Source of the DNA: an uncultured Phascolarctobacterium sp.
Lineage (GTDB): Bacteria; Bacillota; Negativicutes; Acidaminococcales; Acidaminococcaceae
NCBI GenBank assembly: GCA_900551335.1
Contig: URVO01000014.1
Location: 1-15,589 of the forward strand
Direction: 5' to 3'
DNA: 15,589 nt
A program made the position numbers and the translations under genes. Below are positions 5,281-13,828 of this stretch, in pieces. Under the pieces are notes generated by a model. It worked only from the letters and a program-made list of their open reading frames with translations. It did not search any database and was not told the origin of the DNA. Positions within the stretch are counted from its first letter, which is position 1. The number at the start of each line of letters is the position of its first letter.

Positions 5281-7557
5281 CTAAATTACACTAGCAGGGT
5301 CCACGTCGAAGTATAAATTTTTCTGTTCCTTAAATTCGCTGTGCAAAAGTGCCTCCTTGACAGGCTGCAAATCCTGTGCCTTGAGCAGAATGTTGAAGCG
5401 GTACAAATCGCGCACCTTCGCCACCAGCGCCGGAAACGGTCCGCTAATCAGCAGGTCCTGCAGCCTGCCCTCGAGCTGCTCACGCTGTAAAAACATGGCC
5501 ACGCGCTGTGCCAGCGCACTGCCCTTGCCCTCGTCCTTGTCGAGCACCGTGAGCTTCAAAAGCTGGGAAAACGGCGGATAGAAAAAATCCTGCCGCAGCT
5601 CCAGCTCCTCCTTAGCGAAGCTGTCATAATCCTGCGTTGCCGCCAGATGGATAATCCTGTTTTCTGCATCATAGGTCTGGAAGATAACATGGCCGGCCTT
5701 GCCGCCGCGGCCTGCACGCCCCGCCGCCTGCGTAAGCAGTGAAAAGGCACGCTCCGAGGCACGATAATCCGGCAGGTTCAGCGCACTGTCCGCCGAAAGC
5801 ACGCCTACAAGCGTTACGTTGGGAATATCATGTCCCTTCGCCACCATCTGCGTACCGATGAGCACATTGCGCTCACCGCTAGCAAAGCGGCTCAGAATAT
5901 TTTCGTGGGCAAACTTGGCGACGGTCGAATCCTGGTCCATACGCAGCACGCGCACCTCCGGTAGCGTTTCCAGCTGCTCCTCCGCCTTTTGCGTGCCCGT
6001 CCCGAAGAACTTAATACGCCTGCTGTGACAGCTTGGGCACTCCGTCGGGATGGGAGCCGTATTGCCGCAATAATGGCAGCGCAGGTCGCTGTTCGCGCTG
6101 TGATAAACCATCGCCACGGCACAATGCGGACAGGTTATCGTCTGGCCGCAGTCCCTGCACATCACAAAGGTGGAATAGCCGCGACGGTTGAGCAGCACGA
6201 TGGCCTGCTCCCCGGCAGCCGCCGTCGTCACCAAGGCCTGCTGCAAGCGCCGTGACAGCACGCTGAAGTTACGCTCGGCCAGCTCCTTGCGCATATCGAC
6301 GATTTCTACCTGCGGCAGCACGCTGCCGTTCGGCCGCACCGTCAGATGCAGATGCGTGTATTCTCCCTGCTGCGCCTTATAATACGTGCATAAATCAGGC
6401 GTCGCGCTGCCTAGAACGAGCGGTGCGCCAGTGTTTTTGCAGCGCTCCTTCATCACCTCACGTGCATTATAGCGGGGGCGGTGGTCCTCCTCCTTGTAGC
6501 TGCCCTCGTGCTCCTCGTCGATAATGACCAGGGCAAGGTCAGCAAAGGGCGCAAAGGCCGCACTGCGCACGCCGATAAGCACCTGCGCCGCGCCTGTGCG
6601 CATCCTGTGCCACACGTCGCCGCGCTCGTTCTGCGACAGCTTGCTGTGTGCCACCGCGATATTATCCCCGAACCAGGCCTGAAAGCGCTTCACAAGCTGA
6701 GCCGTCAGTGCAATCTCCGGCACAAGCACCAACACCTGACGGCCTGCGTCCACCGCATGCGCCGCCGCACGCAGATAAACCTCTGTCTTGCCGCTGCCCG
6801 TAATGCCCTGCAGCAAAAAGGTCTGTCCCGCAGCCGCATCCGTCGCCGCATTTATCTGCGCCACTGCTGCCTTCTGCTCATCCGTAAGCTGCAGGTATTC
6901 CTTGCGCTCCGCCTCACGCTCATAGCTGTTGCGCAAAATACGCTTGCTGCCTGCGGCAGCAAGGCCGCGCTTCGCCAGCTCACGCAGCACCGCGCTGCTC
7001 GCTCCCTGCTCCGCCAGCTCGCTCACGCTCAACGGCTCGCCAGCCGCAGCCAAAAGCTCCAACGCCAAATGCTGCGCCTTCGCACGCTTCGCCAGCACGC
7101 CTTCCGCCAGCGCCGCACGACCTGCGTCATTTATGCTGTACGCCAGCACAAGCTTTTCCTTCAAGCGTTCATTATAAACATAATAAAGCAGGCGTCCCTG
7201 CGCATCGCGCACAGCACGCCTTTTAATGCTCGTTTTGCCCGGCACAAAGAGGCGCATCGCCTCCGCCAGAGAGCACATATAATATTGTGACATCCACTGC
7301 GCTGTCGCCAGCATCTCCTCGTCAAACCACGGCTTGTCGCCCAGCGCCGCCTCCACATATTTCAGCTTCTGCAGCACAGCGTCGTCCGTCGGCGCAGGCA
7401 CACGCTCCACCACGAAGCCCTCCACTTTCTGCCCGCTGAACGGCACCACGACGCGCCAGCCGCGGTCTAAAAATGCCAATGTCTCCGGCACTGCATAGGT
7501 AAATTGACGAAAAAGACTTTTGACAGGCAGATTTATAGCAACATTAACGGTTAACAA
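5281..7557 (-). CDS. priA: Primosomal protein N' (replication restart helicase PriA)
   Basis: A superfamily 2 3'-5' DNA helicase that recognises stalled forks and reloads the replisome. The 758 residues run in the expected order: an N-terminal 3'-end-binding domain (about 1-100), a linker and winged-helix region (about 110-215), Walker A GITGSGKT (251-258), DEEH box (347-350), a zinc-binding region with eight cysteines (467, 470, 476, 479, 494, 497, 507, 510), and helicase motif VI QAAGRAGR (610-617), then the C-terminal domain. All key residues are intact. The start is a TTG at 7557 with GGAGG (7564-7568) 6 nt upstream; no in-frame ATG fits better. It is the last gene of the nfeD operon, 27 nt after pgeF. 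No terminator follows. Confidence 0.96.
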   Translation of the reverse strand: MLTVNVAINLPVKSLFRQFTYAVPETLAFLDRGWRVVVPFSGQKVEGFVVERVPAPTDDAVLQKLKYVEAALGDKPWFDEEMLATAQWMSQYYMCSLAEAMRLFVPGKTSIKRRAVRDAQGRLLYYVYNERLKEKLVLAYSINDAGRAALAEGVLAKRAKAQHLALELLAAAGEPLSVSELAEQGASSAVLRELAKRGLAAAGSKRILRNSYEREAERKEYLQLTDEQKAAVAQINAATDAAAGQTFLLQGITGSGKTEVYLRAAAHAVDAGRQVLVLVPEIALTAQLVKRFQAWFGDNIAVAHSKLSQNERGDVWHRMRTGAAQVLIGVRSAAFAPFADLALVIIDEEHEGSYKEEDHRPRYNAREVMKERCKNTGAPLVLGSATPDLCTYYKAQQGEYTHLHLTVRPNGSVLPQVEIVDMRKELAERNFSVLSRRLQQALVTTAAAGEQAIVLLNRRGYSTFVMCRDCGQTITCPHCAVAMVYHSANSDLRCHYCGNTAPIPTECPSCHSRRIKFFGTGTQKAEEQLETLPEVRVLRMDQDSTVAKFAHENILSRFASGERNVLIGTQMVAKGHDIPNVTLVGVLSADSALNLPDYRASERAFSLLTQAAGRAGRGGKAGHVIFQTYDAENRIIHLAATQDYDSFAKEELELRQDFFYPPFSQLLKLTVLDKDEGKGSALAQRVAMFLQREQLEGRLQDLLISGPFPALVAKVRDLYRFNILLKAQDLQPVKEALLHSEFKEQKNLYFDVDPASVI

Positions 7558-7584
7558 AATTAACCTCCTGCTTTTTCTCTAACC

Positions 7585-8394
7585 CTAGGGACGGCACAGA
7601 CATACACCCATGCGCCCTGTTTTTCCTGCCTCCGTGCGGTAGGAGCAGAACAGCTCATGATTATCCGCAGTGCAGCAGCCGCTCACAGCGATATGCTCGG
7701 GCAGCAGGCCTGCCTCCAGCAGCTCTCGCCTGTTATAGCTCCATAAATCGAGCATATACTTGCCAGGCCTTTGCTCCACAGGTGCAAAAAACTCCTCATA
7801 GCCCTGCGCCTTATCACGCACAAAATCATCGACCTCATAGCAGCAGCTGCCAATCGAAGGCGCAATAGCCGCTACAAGATTTTGCGGCTCACAGCCAAAA
7901 TTATCTACGAGCGCCTGCACGGTTTTCTTCGCAATCTGCGCCACCGTACCACGCCAGCCTGCATGCGCCAGGCCGATGGCACTGCTCTTGGTATCTGCAA
8001 GCAGCACAGGCACGCAGTCCGCAAAGAACAGCAGCAGCGGCACATTGTGCAGGCTAGTGACCAGCGCATCAGTCCCGGGAATCGTATCTGCCAAAGACCA
8101 CGCTCCTGCGCCGACAAACGTCTCATCCACCACGGCAACCTCGCTGCCATGCACCTGCGCACACGTCGTCAAGCGTGCAGCCTCCACGCCCACCGCCTGC
8201 GCAAAGCGCTCGCGGTTGCGCAGCACCAGCTCCGGCTCATCGCCTACGTGCAGCGCCAGATTCAGCGTACCGCCAGCGACAGCACTCTCACCGTGCAGAC
8301 GGCAGCTGCACGCATTAATCACACCAGCCTCCGTCAGCAGCGGGAACGAGCCGAACCAGATGTTGTTTTTTTGTTGTAAAATAAACTCTTGCAT
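7585..8394 (-). CDS. pgeF: Peptidoglycan editing factor PgeF (YfiH/LACC1 family)
   Basis: A 269-residue protein of the YfiH/laccase-domain family. Bacterial members remove wrongly built muropeptide precursors (E. coli PgeF), and relatives act as purine nucleoside-processing enzymes. The metal-site signatures are present: His in QVHGSEV, Cys in FADCVPVLLAD and His in LAHAGWRGT. The family landmarks IAPSIGSCCYEV and a C-terminal CxxxxxHELFCSYR...GKTGRM segment are also there. The reading frame is open 17 codons further upstream into the radical SAM gene, but ATG 8394 is chosen because GAGGAA (8401-8406), overlapping the previous stop codon, sits 6 nt before it. This leaves an 11-nt gap to the upstream gene. 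Confidence 0.92.
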   Translation of the reverse strand: MQEFILQQKNNIWFGSFPLLTEAGVINACSCRLHGESAVAGGTLNLALHVGDEPELVLRNRERFAQAVGVEAARLTTCAQVHGSEVAVVDETFVGAGAWSLADTIPGTDALVTSLHNVPLLLFFADCVPVLLADTKSSAIGLAHAGWRGTVAQIAKKTVQALVDNFGCEPQNLVAAIAPSIGSCCYEVDDFVRDKAQGYEEFFAPVEQRPGKYMLDLWSYNRRELLEAGLLPEHIAVSGCCTADNHELFCSYRTEAGKTGRMGVCLCRP

Positions 8395-8405
8395 TATTGC
8401 TTCCT

Positions 8406-10118
8406 CTATCCGCAAACTCCGCATCTCTTGCACCCGTCGAAGCACATCGGCGTAAACTTGCCGCCTTTGCTGCGCTCCAGCTCCAGCGCCAGATACTTCT
8501 CCGTCACGCCCATATCAAGATGCTGCCACGGCAGCGGCTTGCCGACAACAAGCTCACGCTCCGCCAGCTCCTCCGCATCAATGCCACGCGCCTTGAGCAC
8601 CTGCTTCAAATTGCGTCCGCTCTCATGTGCCTCCAGCAGCGCCTCGCCAATACGTCTGTCGCCACGCGCCAGCACCGACTGCACCACCGTTTCCTTCAGC
8701 GACTCCGTAATCAGCTTGATGCGTCTGTCCTTCTTCAGGCCATCGTTCAGCATCTTAAAGCGCTGCTTGAGCGTGCGCACATTACACAGCGGTGACCATT
8801 GGTACGGCGTAAACGGCTTCGGCACAAAGCCATTGACCGAAATAACCAGCTCGCCCTTATTGCCCACAGCATCCATCTTTGCACGGATACGCTTAATCAT
8901 CTCCACCGTCTCGACGATATCCTCGTCCTCCTCGCCCGGCAGACCAATCATATAATACAGCTTGATGTTGCGCATACCGGCGCCGGCCGCCAGCTCAATC
9001 GCATCATACACATGCTGCTCTGTAATGCCCTTGTTAATCGCTGCTCGCATACGCTCGCTGCCAGCCTCCGGCGCCACCGTCATCGTGCGCTGTCCGCTGA
9101 GCGCCAAAGCGTGTGCAATCTGCTCTGTCAGCATATCTGCACGCATGCTGGCCACTGAAAAGGGAATCTTGTGCTCCACAAGATATTCCGTCAGCTCCGC
9201 CATCTGCGGATGGTCAGAAACGGCTGCACCCATCAGGCCGACCTTTTTCGTGCGCTCCGGACGCTTGGCAATATCCGCCAAAATCTCCTCCAGTGCACGC
9301 GGACGCGGCTTGCGGAAGCAATAGCCTGCCATACAGAAGCGGCAGTGACGCCCACAGCCGCGAGCCACCTCGACGATATACATATCCTCGAACTCCGTCC
9401 CGCTCGTCACAATCGCGGACGTATGCGGAAAGGCGTCGATATCACGCACCCACTGACGCGCCACCGTCTGCGGCACGCCTGCAGCAGCCTGCAGACCGGC
9501 GAACTCGCCCTCGTCATCATACTGCGCCGTATAAAAGCGCGGCACATAAACGCCTGGCAGCTGCGCCAGCGCCAGCAGACGCTCCTCCTTGCTGTCCTTG
9601 GCATAAATCTCATCCAGAATATGCTGCACCGTCTCCTCGCCCTCGCCGATAACAAAGGCATCGGCCACGGCAGCCAGCGGCTCTGGATTAAACGTTGCGC
9701 ACGGCCCGCCGATAATCACCAGCGGCTCACGCGCATTGCGCTCCGCTGCACGCAGCTTCACATTACCCAAATCCAGCACCGTCATGAGATTATCATAATC
9801 CATCTCGAACGACATCATGACAAAAATAACGTCGAAATCTGCCAGCGCTCTGCCGCTTTCAATGCTCAGCAGCGGCGTTTTGCTCTTGATATGCTCCTGC
9901 TGCAGCTTTTTATCCGGCAGGAAGAAGCGCTCGCAGGCACTGTCGCCACGCGCGTTAATCAGCTGATAAAGAATGTGCATGCCCAGGTTTGACATGCCCA
10001 GGTGATAAACATTCGGATAGATAAAGGCCACGCTATGACGCAGTCCAGGCGGATAGCATTGCGCGCCTGTTTCATTTTCTCTTGTTTCTTTTAAATAATT
10101 TTTAATAATCCAGGACAA
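8406..10118 (-). CDS. B12-binding-domain radical SAM protein (TIGR03960-like)
   Basis: A 570-residue protein. The N-terminal half has the VAFIYPNVYHLGMSNLGMHI and IIGGPCATFNPEPL stretches of a B12-binding-like Rossmann domain. Residues 255-262 carry the radical SAM cluster motif CX3CX2C (CGRHCRFC), followed by the GSER and PGEE motifs of the SAM barrel. The C-terminus has four more cysteines in CX3CX2CX2C (559-569), suggesting an auxiliary iron-sulfur cluster as in TIGR03960 proteins. The function is unknown; members usually adjoin a DUF2344 protein and rplU/rpmA, which are absent here. TTG at 10118 is preferred (AAAGGG 6 nt upstream, 13 nt after the pap stop). A longer frame from TTG 10154 overlaps pap and has no RBS. 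Confidence 0.85.
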   Translation of the reverse strand: MSWIIKNYLKETRENETGAQCYPPGLRHSVAFIYPNVYHLGMSNLGMHILYQLINARGDSACERFFLPDKKLQQEHIKSKTPLLSIESGRALADFDVIFVMMSFEMDYDNLMTVLDLGNVKLRAAERNAREPLVIIGGPCATFNPEPLAAVADAFVIGEGEETVQHILDEIYAKDSKEERLLALAQLPGVYVPRFYTAQYDDEGEFAGLQAAAGVPQTVARQWVRDIDAFPHTSAIVTSGTEFEDMYIVEVARGCGRHCRFCMAGYCFRKPRPRALEEILADIAKRPERTKKVGLMGAAVSDHPQMAELTEYLVEHKIPFSVASMRADMLTEQIAHALALSGQRTMTVAPEAGSERMRAAINKGITEQHVYDAIELAAGAGMRNIKLYYMIGLPGEEDEDIVETVEMIKRIRAKMDAVGNKGELVISVNGFVPKPFTPYQWSPLCNVRTLKQRFKMLNDGLKKDRRIKLITESLKETVVQSVLARGDRRIGEALLEAHESGRNLKQVLKARGIDAEELAERELVVGKPLPWQHLDMGVTEKYLALELERSKGGKFTPMCFDGCKRCGVCG

Positions 10119-10131
10119 GGTTATCCCTTTC

Positions 10132-11601
10132 TCACTTACCCAATTTTTTCTCAAATAAATCTATAACTGTCTTGAGCACCTTCAAGCGTGCATAATACTT
10201 GTTGTTGCCCTCTACGACCGTCCACGGCGCGTAGGATGTGTCGGTGCGCACCAGCATCTCGTTGACTGCGGCCTCATAGGCGCCCCATTTCTCACGGTTG
10301 CGCCAATCCTCGTCCGTAATCTTCCACTGCTTGTCGGGGTCGCTCTGGCGGTCATTGAAGCGGCGCAGCTGCTCGTCCTTATCGATTTGCAGCCAGAATT
10401 TGGCAATCGCCACGCCGTGCTCTGCCCACTGCGCCTCCATATCCTTGATTTCATCGTAGGCACGCTGCCATTCCTGAGGCTTCGCAAAGCCCTCGATGCG
10501 CTCCACCATGACGCGTCCATACCAGGTGCGGTCAAAAATTGCGATATTTCCCGGCGCAGGCAGATGAAGCCAGAAGCGCCATTGATAATGGAACTGCCTC
10601 TCGACCACATTCGGCGCTGCCACGGGGTGTACAGCAAAGCCAAGCGGGTCAAGCGCAGCTGTCAGACGGCGGATAGCACCGCCCTTGCCTGCTGCATCCC
10701 AGCCCTCAAAGCCGATGACTACAGGTATCTGCTCCTTGAACATTTCAATCTGCAGCTGCGACAGCTTCTTTTGGTACTTATCGAGCTTCTCCTTATATTC
10801 TTCCTTCGACAGCTCCTTGTTCGCATCAATCTTGCTCAAAACATCGTAGTTTGAGGCAGGACGCACAGGCGGAGCAGCCTTGGCCTGCGGCGCATGAACA
10901 GCGTTTTCAATAGTTTCTACCAAAGTCGTGAACACATCAATACGCGCACTGCGTCCATCCTCAGCGGCAATCAGATGCCACGGAGCATTGACCTTATCTG
11001 TCGCCTCCAGCATCCTCTCGTAGCGCTCCAGATAGGCCGCATAATCCTCGCTCTCATCAAGCGCCGGACTCAAATCGCGCCAGGCCTTGCCCAAGGTTTT
11101 GGCGTTCTTGTCAATATTTTTCTTCTGCTGCTCATTCGACAGATGCAGAAAGAATTTTATCACGAGATAGTTATCATCCGTCAGCATCTTCTCGAAGTTA
11201 TTGATATGCTCGTAGGAAATGTTCAAGCATTTGCACCTGTCGCCATGACCGCGCACCTCATGCGCATTCTTCAAATAATACCAGCTGCGGTGATAGACAG
11301 CGATATGCCCCAGTGCAGGCAGATGACGCCAAAAGAAGGTGAAGAACGGCTGCTCATGCTCCTCCTCGCTCATACGCACAGTCGAATAAACATTGAAGCC
11401 GCGCGCATCCATCTGCTGCATCATCTCGTTAATCAAGGCGCTGCGGCGTGCTCCACGCCAGCCCTCGAACACGATGAGCACAGGCTTCTTCGCATCACGC
11501 GCCAGGCGCTGCGCCCTGCCTAAGCGCTCGCCCAGCTCCTCCATTATACGGTTATAATCTTCCTTGGACACTTTTTTGGACAAATCCAGCTTCTCCAGCA
11601 T
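10132..11601 (-). CDS. pap: Polyphosphate:AMP phosphotransferase (two-domain PPK2)
   Basis: Transfers phosphate from polyphosphate to AMP, giving ADP (class II PPK2). The 489 residues (from the start chosen here) hold two PPK2 domains, the usual length for the fused form. The C-terminal domain is intact: Walker A GFEGWDAAGKGGAIRRL (297-313), FDRTWYGRVMVERIEGFA (356-373) and the ITEEDWRNR-like segment. The N-terminal domain is degenerate: the loop reads FEGWRGARRSA (45-55), lacking Gly-Lys, and the lid reads YHRSWYY where the active copy has FDRTWYG, so it is probably structural. ATG 11601 has GAGGAG (11611-11616) 9 nt upstream. The frame also opens at ATG 11649, overlapping the previous gene with no RBS. 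Operon context links it to floA upstream. Confidence 0.9.
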   Translation of the reverse strand: MLEKLDLSKKVSKEDYNRIMEELGERLGRAQRLARDAKKPVLIVFEGWRGARRSALINEMMQQMDARGFNVYSTVRMSEEEHEQPFFTFFWRHLPALGHIAVYHRSWYYLKNAHEVRGHGDRCKCLNISYEHINNFEKMLTDDNYLVIKFFLHLSNEQQKKNIDKNAKTLGKAWRDLSPALDESEDYAAYLERYERMLEATDKVNAPWHLIAAEDGRSARIDVFTTLVETIENAVHAPQAKAAPPVRPASNYDVLSKIDANKELSKEEYKEKLDKYQKKLSQLQIEMFKEQIPVVIGFEGWDAAGKGGAIRRLTAALDPLGFAVHPVAAPNVVERQFHYQWRFWLHLPAPGNIAIFDRTWYGRVMVERIEGFAKPQEWQRAYDEIKDMEAQWAEHGVAIAKFWLQIDKDEQLRRFNDRQSDPDKQWKITDEDWRNREKWGAYEAAVNEMLVRTDTSYAPWTVVEGNNKYYARLKVLKTVIDLFEKKLGK

Positions 11602-11632
11602 TTTATCCATCTCCTCACAAATACCTGCTGCT

Positions 11633-12199
11633 TTATTGTATTTCCTCATACGGCTTTAAGGCACGCGGCTTGTCCAAAACCTGCGACATAATAAAGCCGT
11701 TGACCAAAGCCTTATGCTTGAGCTGCACCCGCGGGCGCTTCTCCGGCTCCTGCTCCTTGGCATAATGCGCATTAAAGGCAGCGGCCGCAGCGTTCATCTG
11801 CTCCTCGCTATAGCTGTAATCGCTGCGCAGGTCATGATAAACCTTGCTCTTGTCATGCGTAAACGCTTCATCATCACGATGCACGCGGCCTTTGCTGTCA
11901 TGCGCAAGCTCCTCGCCATCGCGGTGAATATGCTGCCTGTCGCCAACCACGCGGTCACGCTGCTGCTTTTTCTCTGCCTCGGCAGCCTCCGTCGTCTTGC
12001 GCAGTCGGCGTTCAAACTCTGCCGCCAGGTCAGGCTTGCTCTGCTCGGCCTGCACCTCCGGCTCCTGCAGCTCAGGCGGCAGCTCGTTTTGCTCCTCCTG
12101 CCTGCGCTCGGCGCGACGCCTTTTGCGCTTGAGCCTGTCAAGATAAATGTTGACGACCATGAACAGAAAGAAAATTATCGGGAGTAAATTATCACGCAT
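11633..12199 (-). CDS. Membrane-anchored, charged protein with tandem His/Asp repeat, unknown function
   Basis: A 188-residue protein that I do not recognise. One N-terminal membrane span (about residues 5-19, LLPIIFFLFMVVNIY) is followed by a strongly basic patch (DRLKRKRRRAERR), predicting a cytoplasmic body. Residues 30-85 are Glu/Gln/Lys-rich and likely helical or coiled. Residues 92-106 (HRDGEELAHDSKGRV) and 107-121 (HRDDEAFTHDKSKVY) form a tandem 15-residue repeat rich in His and Asp, with a third copy beginning at HD (122-123). The C-terminus (FIMSQVLDKPRALKPYEE) looks conserved and docking-like. It sits 14 nt after floA, where Bacillus has the unrelated-looking small gene yqfB, and 31 nt before pap. 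GAGGGG lies 7 nt before the ATG. A scaffold or metal-binding partner of the flotillin assembly is possible but unproven. Confidence 0.8.
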   Translation of the reverse strand: MRDNLLPIIFFLFMVVNIYLDRLKRKRRRAERRQEEQNELPPELQEPEVQAEQSKPDLAAEFERRLRKTTEAAEAEKKQQRDRVVGDRQHIHRDGEELAHDSKGRVHRDDEAFTHDKSKVYHDLRSDYSYSEEQMNAAAAAFNAHYAKEQEPEKRPRVQLKHKALVNGFIMSQVLDKPRALKPYEEIQ

Positions 12200-12213
12200 A
12201 ATCAGCCCCTCTT

Positions 12214-13221
12214 TTATTTCGTACCTACAGGCTTATCCTCAACCTCCGGACTTACCTCGGCAATTGTTTTGCGCATCTGCGTATCAGCCTGAATATTGTT
12301 CAGACGGTAGTAATCCATGACGCCCAGGCGGCCATTTGCCAAAGCCTCAGCCATTGCCGTCGGCACCTTAGCCTGCGCCTCGACAACCTTCGCCTGCATT
12401 TCCTGCGTATAAGCCTTCATCTCCTGCTCCTTCGCCACAGCCATCGCACGACGCTCCTCGGCACGCGCCTGAGCAATACGCTTATCCGCCTCAGCCTGGT
12501 CGGTCATCAGCGCTGCACCGATGTTACGGCCAACATCAACGTCCGCAATATCAATGGACAGGATTTCAAACGCCGTACCGGCATCAAGGCCCTTATCCAG
12601 CACCGTCTTGGAAATAAAATCAGGATTCTCCAGCACCTTGCTGTGGTCTGCACTAGAGCCGACATTCGTAACGATACCCTCGCCGACACGCGCAATAATC
12701 GTTGCTTCTCCGGCGCCACCGACCAAGCGGTCGATATTCGCACGCACCGTCACACGCGCCTTAACCTTCAGCTCAATGCCGTCCTTTGCTACTGCGCTGA
12801 CAACAGGGGTTTCGATAACCTCAGGGTTAACGCTCATCTGCACAGCCTCCAGCACGTTGCGGCCTGCCAGGTCAATCGCACAGCCGCGCTCAAAGCTCAA
12901 ATCAATCTGCGCACGGTGCGCAGCAATCAGCGCATCAATCACGCGGTCAACATTGCCGCCTGCCAGATAATGCGCCTCCAGCTGGTTGACGTTCACGTCC
13001 AGACCAGCCTTATTCGCCTTAATCAAGGGCAGCACAATCTGCGACGCGGGCACGCGGCGCAGACGCATACCAATCAAATTAAAAATCCCCACATTCACGC
13101 CAGCCGCAATTGCGGAAATCCACAGGCCCAGCGGCACAAAGTTCAGGAAAATAGCGATACCGGCAATAGCCAGCACAAAGACAAAGCCACTGCCAAAAAT
13201 CAGACTAAACAAAGCATCCAT
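12214..13221 (-). CDS. floA: Flotillin-like protein FloA
   Basis: A SPFH-family membrane scaffold that organises functional membrane microdomains and affects membrane fluidity and signalling. The 335 residues are close to Bacillus FloA (about 331). Visible parts are hydrophobic segments at about residues 7-28 and 33-50 (a membrane hairpin), the SPFH/band-7 body with [20 protein letters not shown] and [19 protein letters not shown], and a C-terminal Ala/Glu/Gln-rich helical region ([20 protein letters not shown]) that mediates oligomerisation. GGAGG lies 8 nt before the ATG, and the gene starts 3 nt after nfeD, so the two are translationally close, as in the Bacillus yqeZ-yqfA pair. Confidence 0.95.
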   Translation of the reverse strand: MDALFSLIFGSGFVFVLAIAGIAIFLNFVPLGLWISAIAAGVNVGIFNLIGMRLRRVPASQIVLPLIKANKAGLDVNVNQLEAHYLAGGNVDRVIDALIAAHRAQIDLSFERGCAIDLAGRNVLEAVQMSVNPEVIETPVVSAVAKDGIELKVKARVTVRANIDRLVGGAGEATIIARVGEGIVTNVGSSADHSKVLENPDFISKTVLDKGLDAGTAFEILSIDIADVDVGRNIGAALMTDQAEADKRIAQARAEERRAMAVAKEQEMKAYTQEMQAKVVEAQAKVPTAMAEALANGRLGVMDYYRLNNIQADTQMRKTIAEVSPEVEDKPVGTK

Positions 13222-13224
13222 AAA

Positions 13225-13698
13225 TTATTCCTCCGTTTTCTCTACAAAAATTTTACTGCCTTCAACCTTCACGATGGTCACAGACGTGCCCTTCTCGATA
13301 TAATCGCCAAGGCTGCTCACGTCTAGCCGCTTGCCGTCAGCGAGAATCGTTCCCGCAGGCCGCAGCGTCGTCAGCGCACGTCCCTTCTGCCCCAGCAGCG
13401 CGGTCAAATCCCTGCTGCCGGTGTAGCCCTCGCTGTTTTTCTGCTGCGTCCACAGCACAAAGGGATTATACTTGCTCTCCTTGGGCAGATACAGGCATAA
13501 GAACGCAATGCCCAGGCCAAGCAGCAAATAAATGCCCAGCAAAATCACAAGCGCAGGCAGGCCGCCGCCCAGCACGAAGAAGGCACCGATAGTCATGCAG
13601 GCCATTCCTGCCATACCAAAAATACCAAAGCCGGGTATGACAAGCTCAATCGCCAGCAGCAGAACGCCTGCCAGCAAAAATGTATATTCCATAGGCAT
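13225..13698 (-). CDS. NfeD family membrane protein (short form)
   Basis: A 157-residue integral membrane protein. It has three or four hydrophobic segments in the first 75 residues (LLAGVLLLAIELVIPGFGIF, then a Gly/Ala-rich span and VILLGIYLLLGLGIAFLCLY), then a small C-terminal OB-fold domain (about residues 95-155: LLGQKGRALTTLRPAGTILADGKRLDV...). This is the NfeD C-terminal fold. NfeD proteins are encoded next to flotillins and are thought to assist them. No protease domain is present, so this is the short form. Of two nearby ATGs, 13698 is chosen because GGAGG lies 7 nt upstream. It is the first gene of the seven-gene operon. Confidence 0.92.
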   Translation of the reverse strand: MPMEYTFLLAGVLLLAIELVIPGFGIFGMAGMACMTIGAFFVLGGGLPALVILLGIYLLLGLGIAFLCLYLPKESKYNPFVLWTQQKNSEGYTGSRDLTALLGQKGRALTTLRPAGTILADGKRLDVSSLGDYIEKGTSVTIVKVEGSKIFVEKTEE

Positions 13699-13731
13699 AG
13701 CTGCACCTCCATCCTTGCTTTTTACAGTTAT

Positions 13732-13760
13732 AGTATAGCAGAGTCAGGTGATTTAGTAAA
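13732..13760 (-). promoter_or_regulatory. Promoter of the nfeD-floA-pap-priA operon
   Basis: Minus strand: TTTACT (13755-13760), 17 nt, TATACT (13732-13737) with TGC directly before it as an extended -10. It lies just past the yqeY terminator, so the operon is transcribed independently of rpsU-yqeY. Confidence 0.75.
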
Positions 13761-13782
13761 TTAAATTGAAATTTGGCGCATA

Positions 13783-13822
13783 ACTAAAATAACCGTGCCG
13801 GGATTTCTCCTAGCACGGTTAT
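13783..13822 (-). terminator. Terminator of the rpsU-yqeY operon
   Basis: Minus strand: ATAACCGTGC (13813-13822) pairs with GCACGGTTAT (13789-13798), a perfect 10-bp stem with a 14-nt loop, followed by TTTAGTT. It begins 6 nt past the yqeY stop codon. Confidence 0.85.
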
Positions 13823-13828
13823 CAGTTG

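Noticed and set aside
6481..9992. Several plus-strand frames of 180-270 codons opposite priA, pgeF and the radical SAM gene
   Set aside because: All are antisense shadows of well-identified genes, with low-complexity His/Arg/Gln/Leu composition and no start signals.
10119..10154. Longer radical SAM start at TTG 10154
   Set aside because: It overlaps the pap coding end by 23 nt and lacks a ribosome binding site, whereas TTG 10118 has AAAGGG 6 nt upstream.
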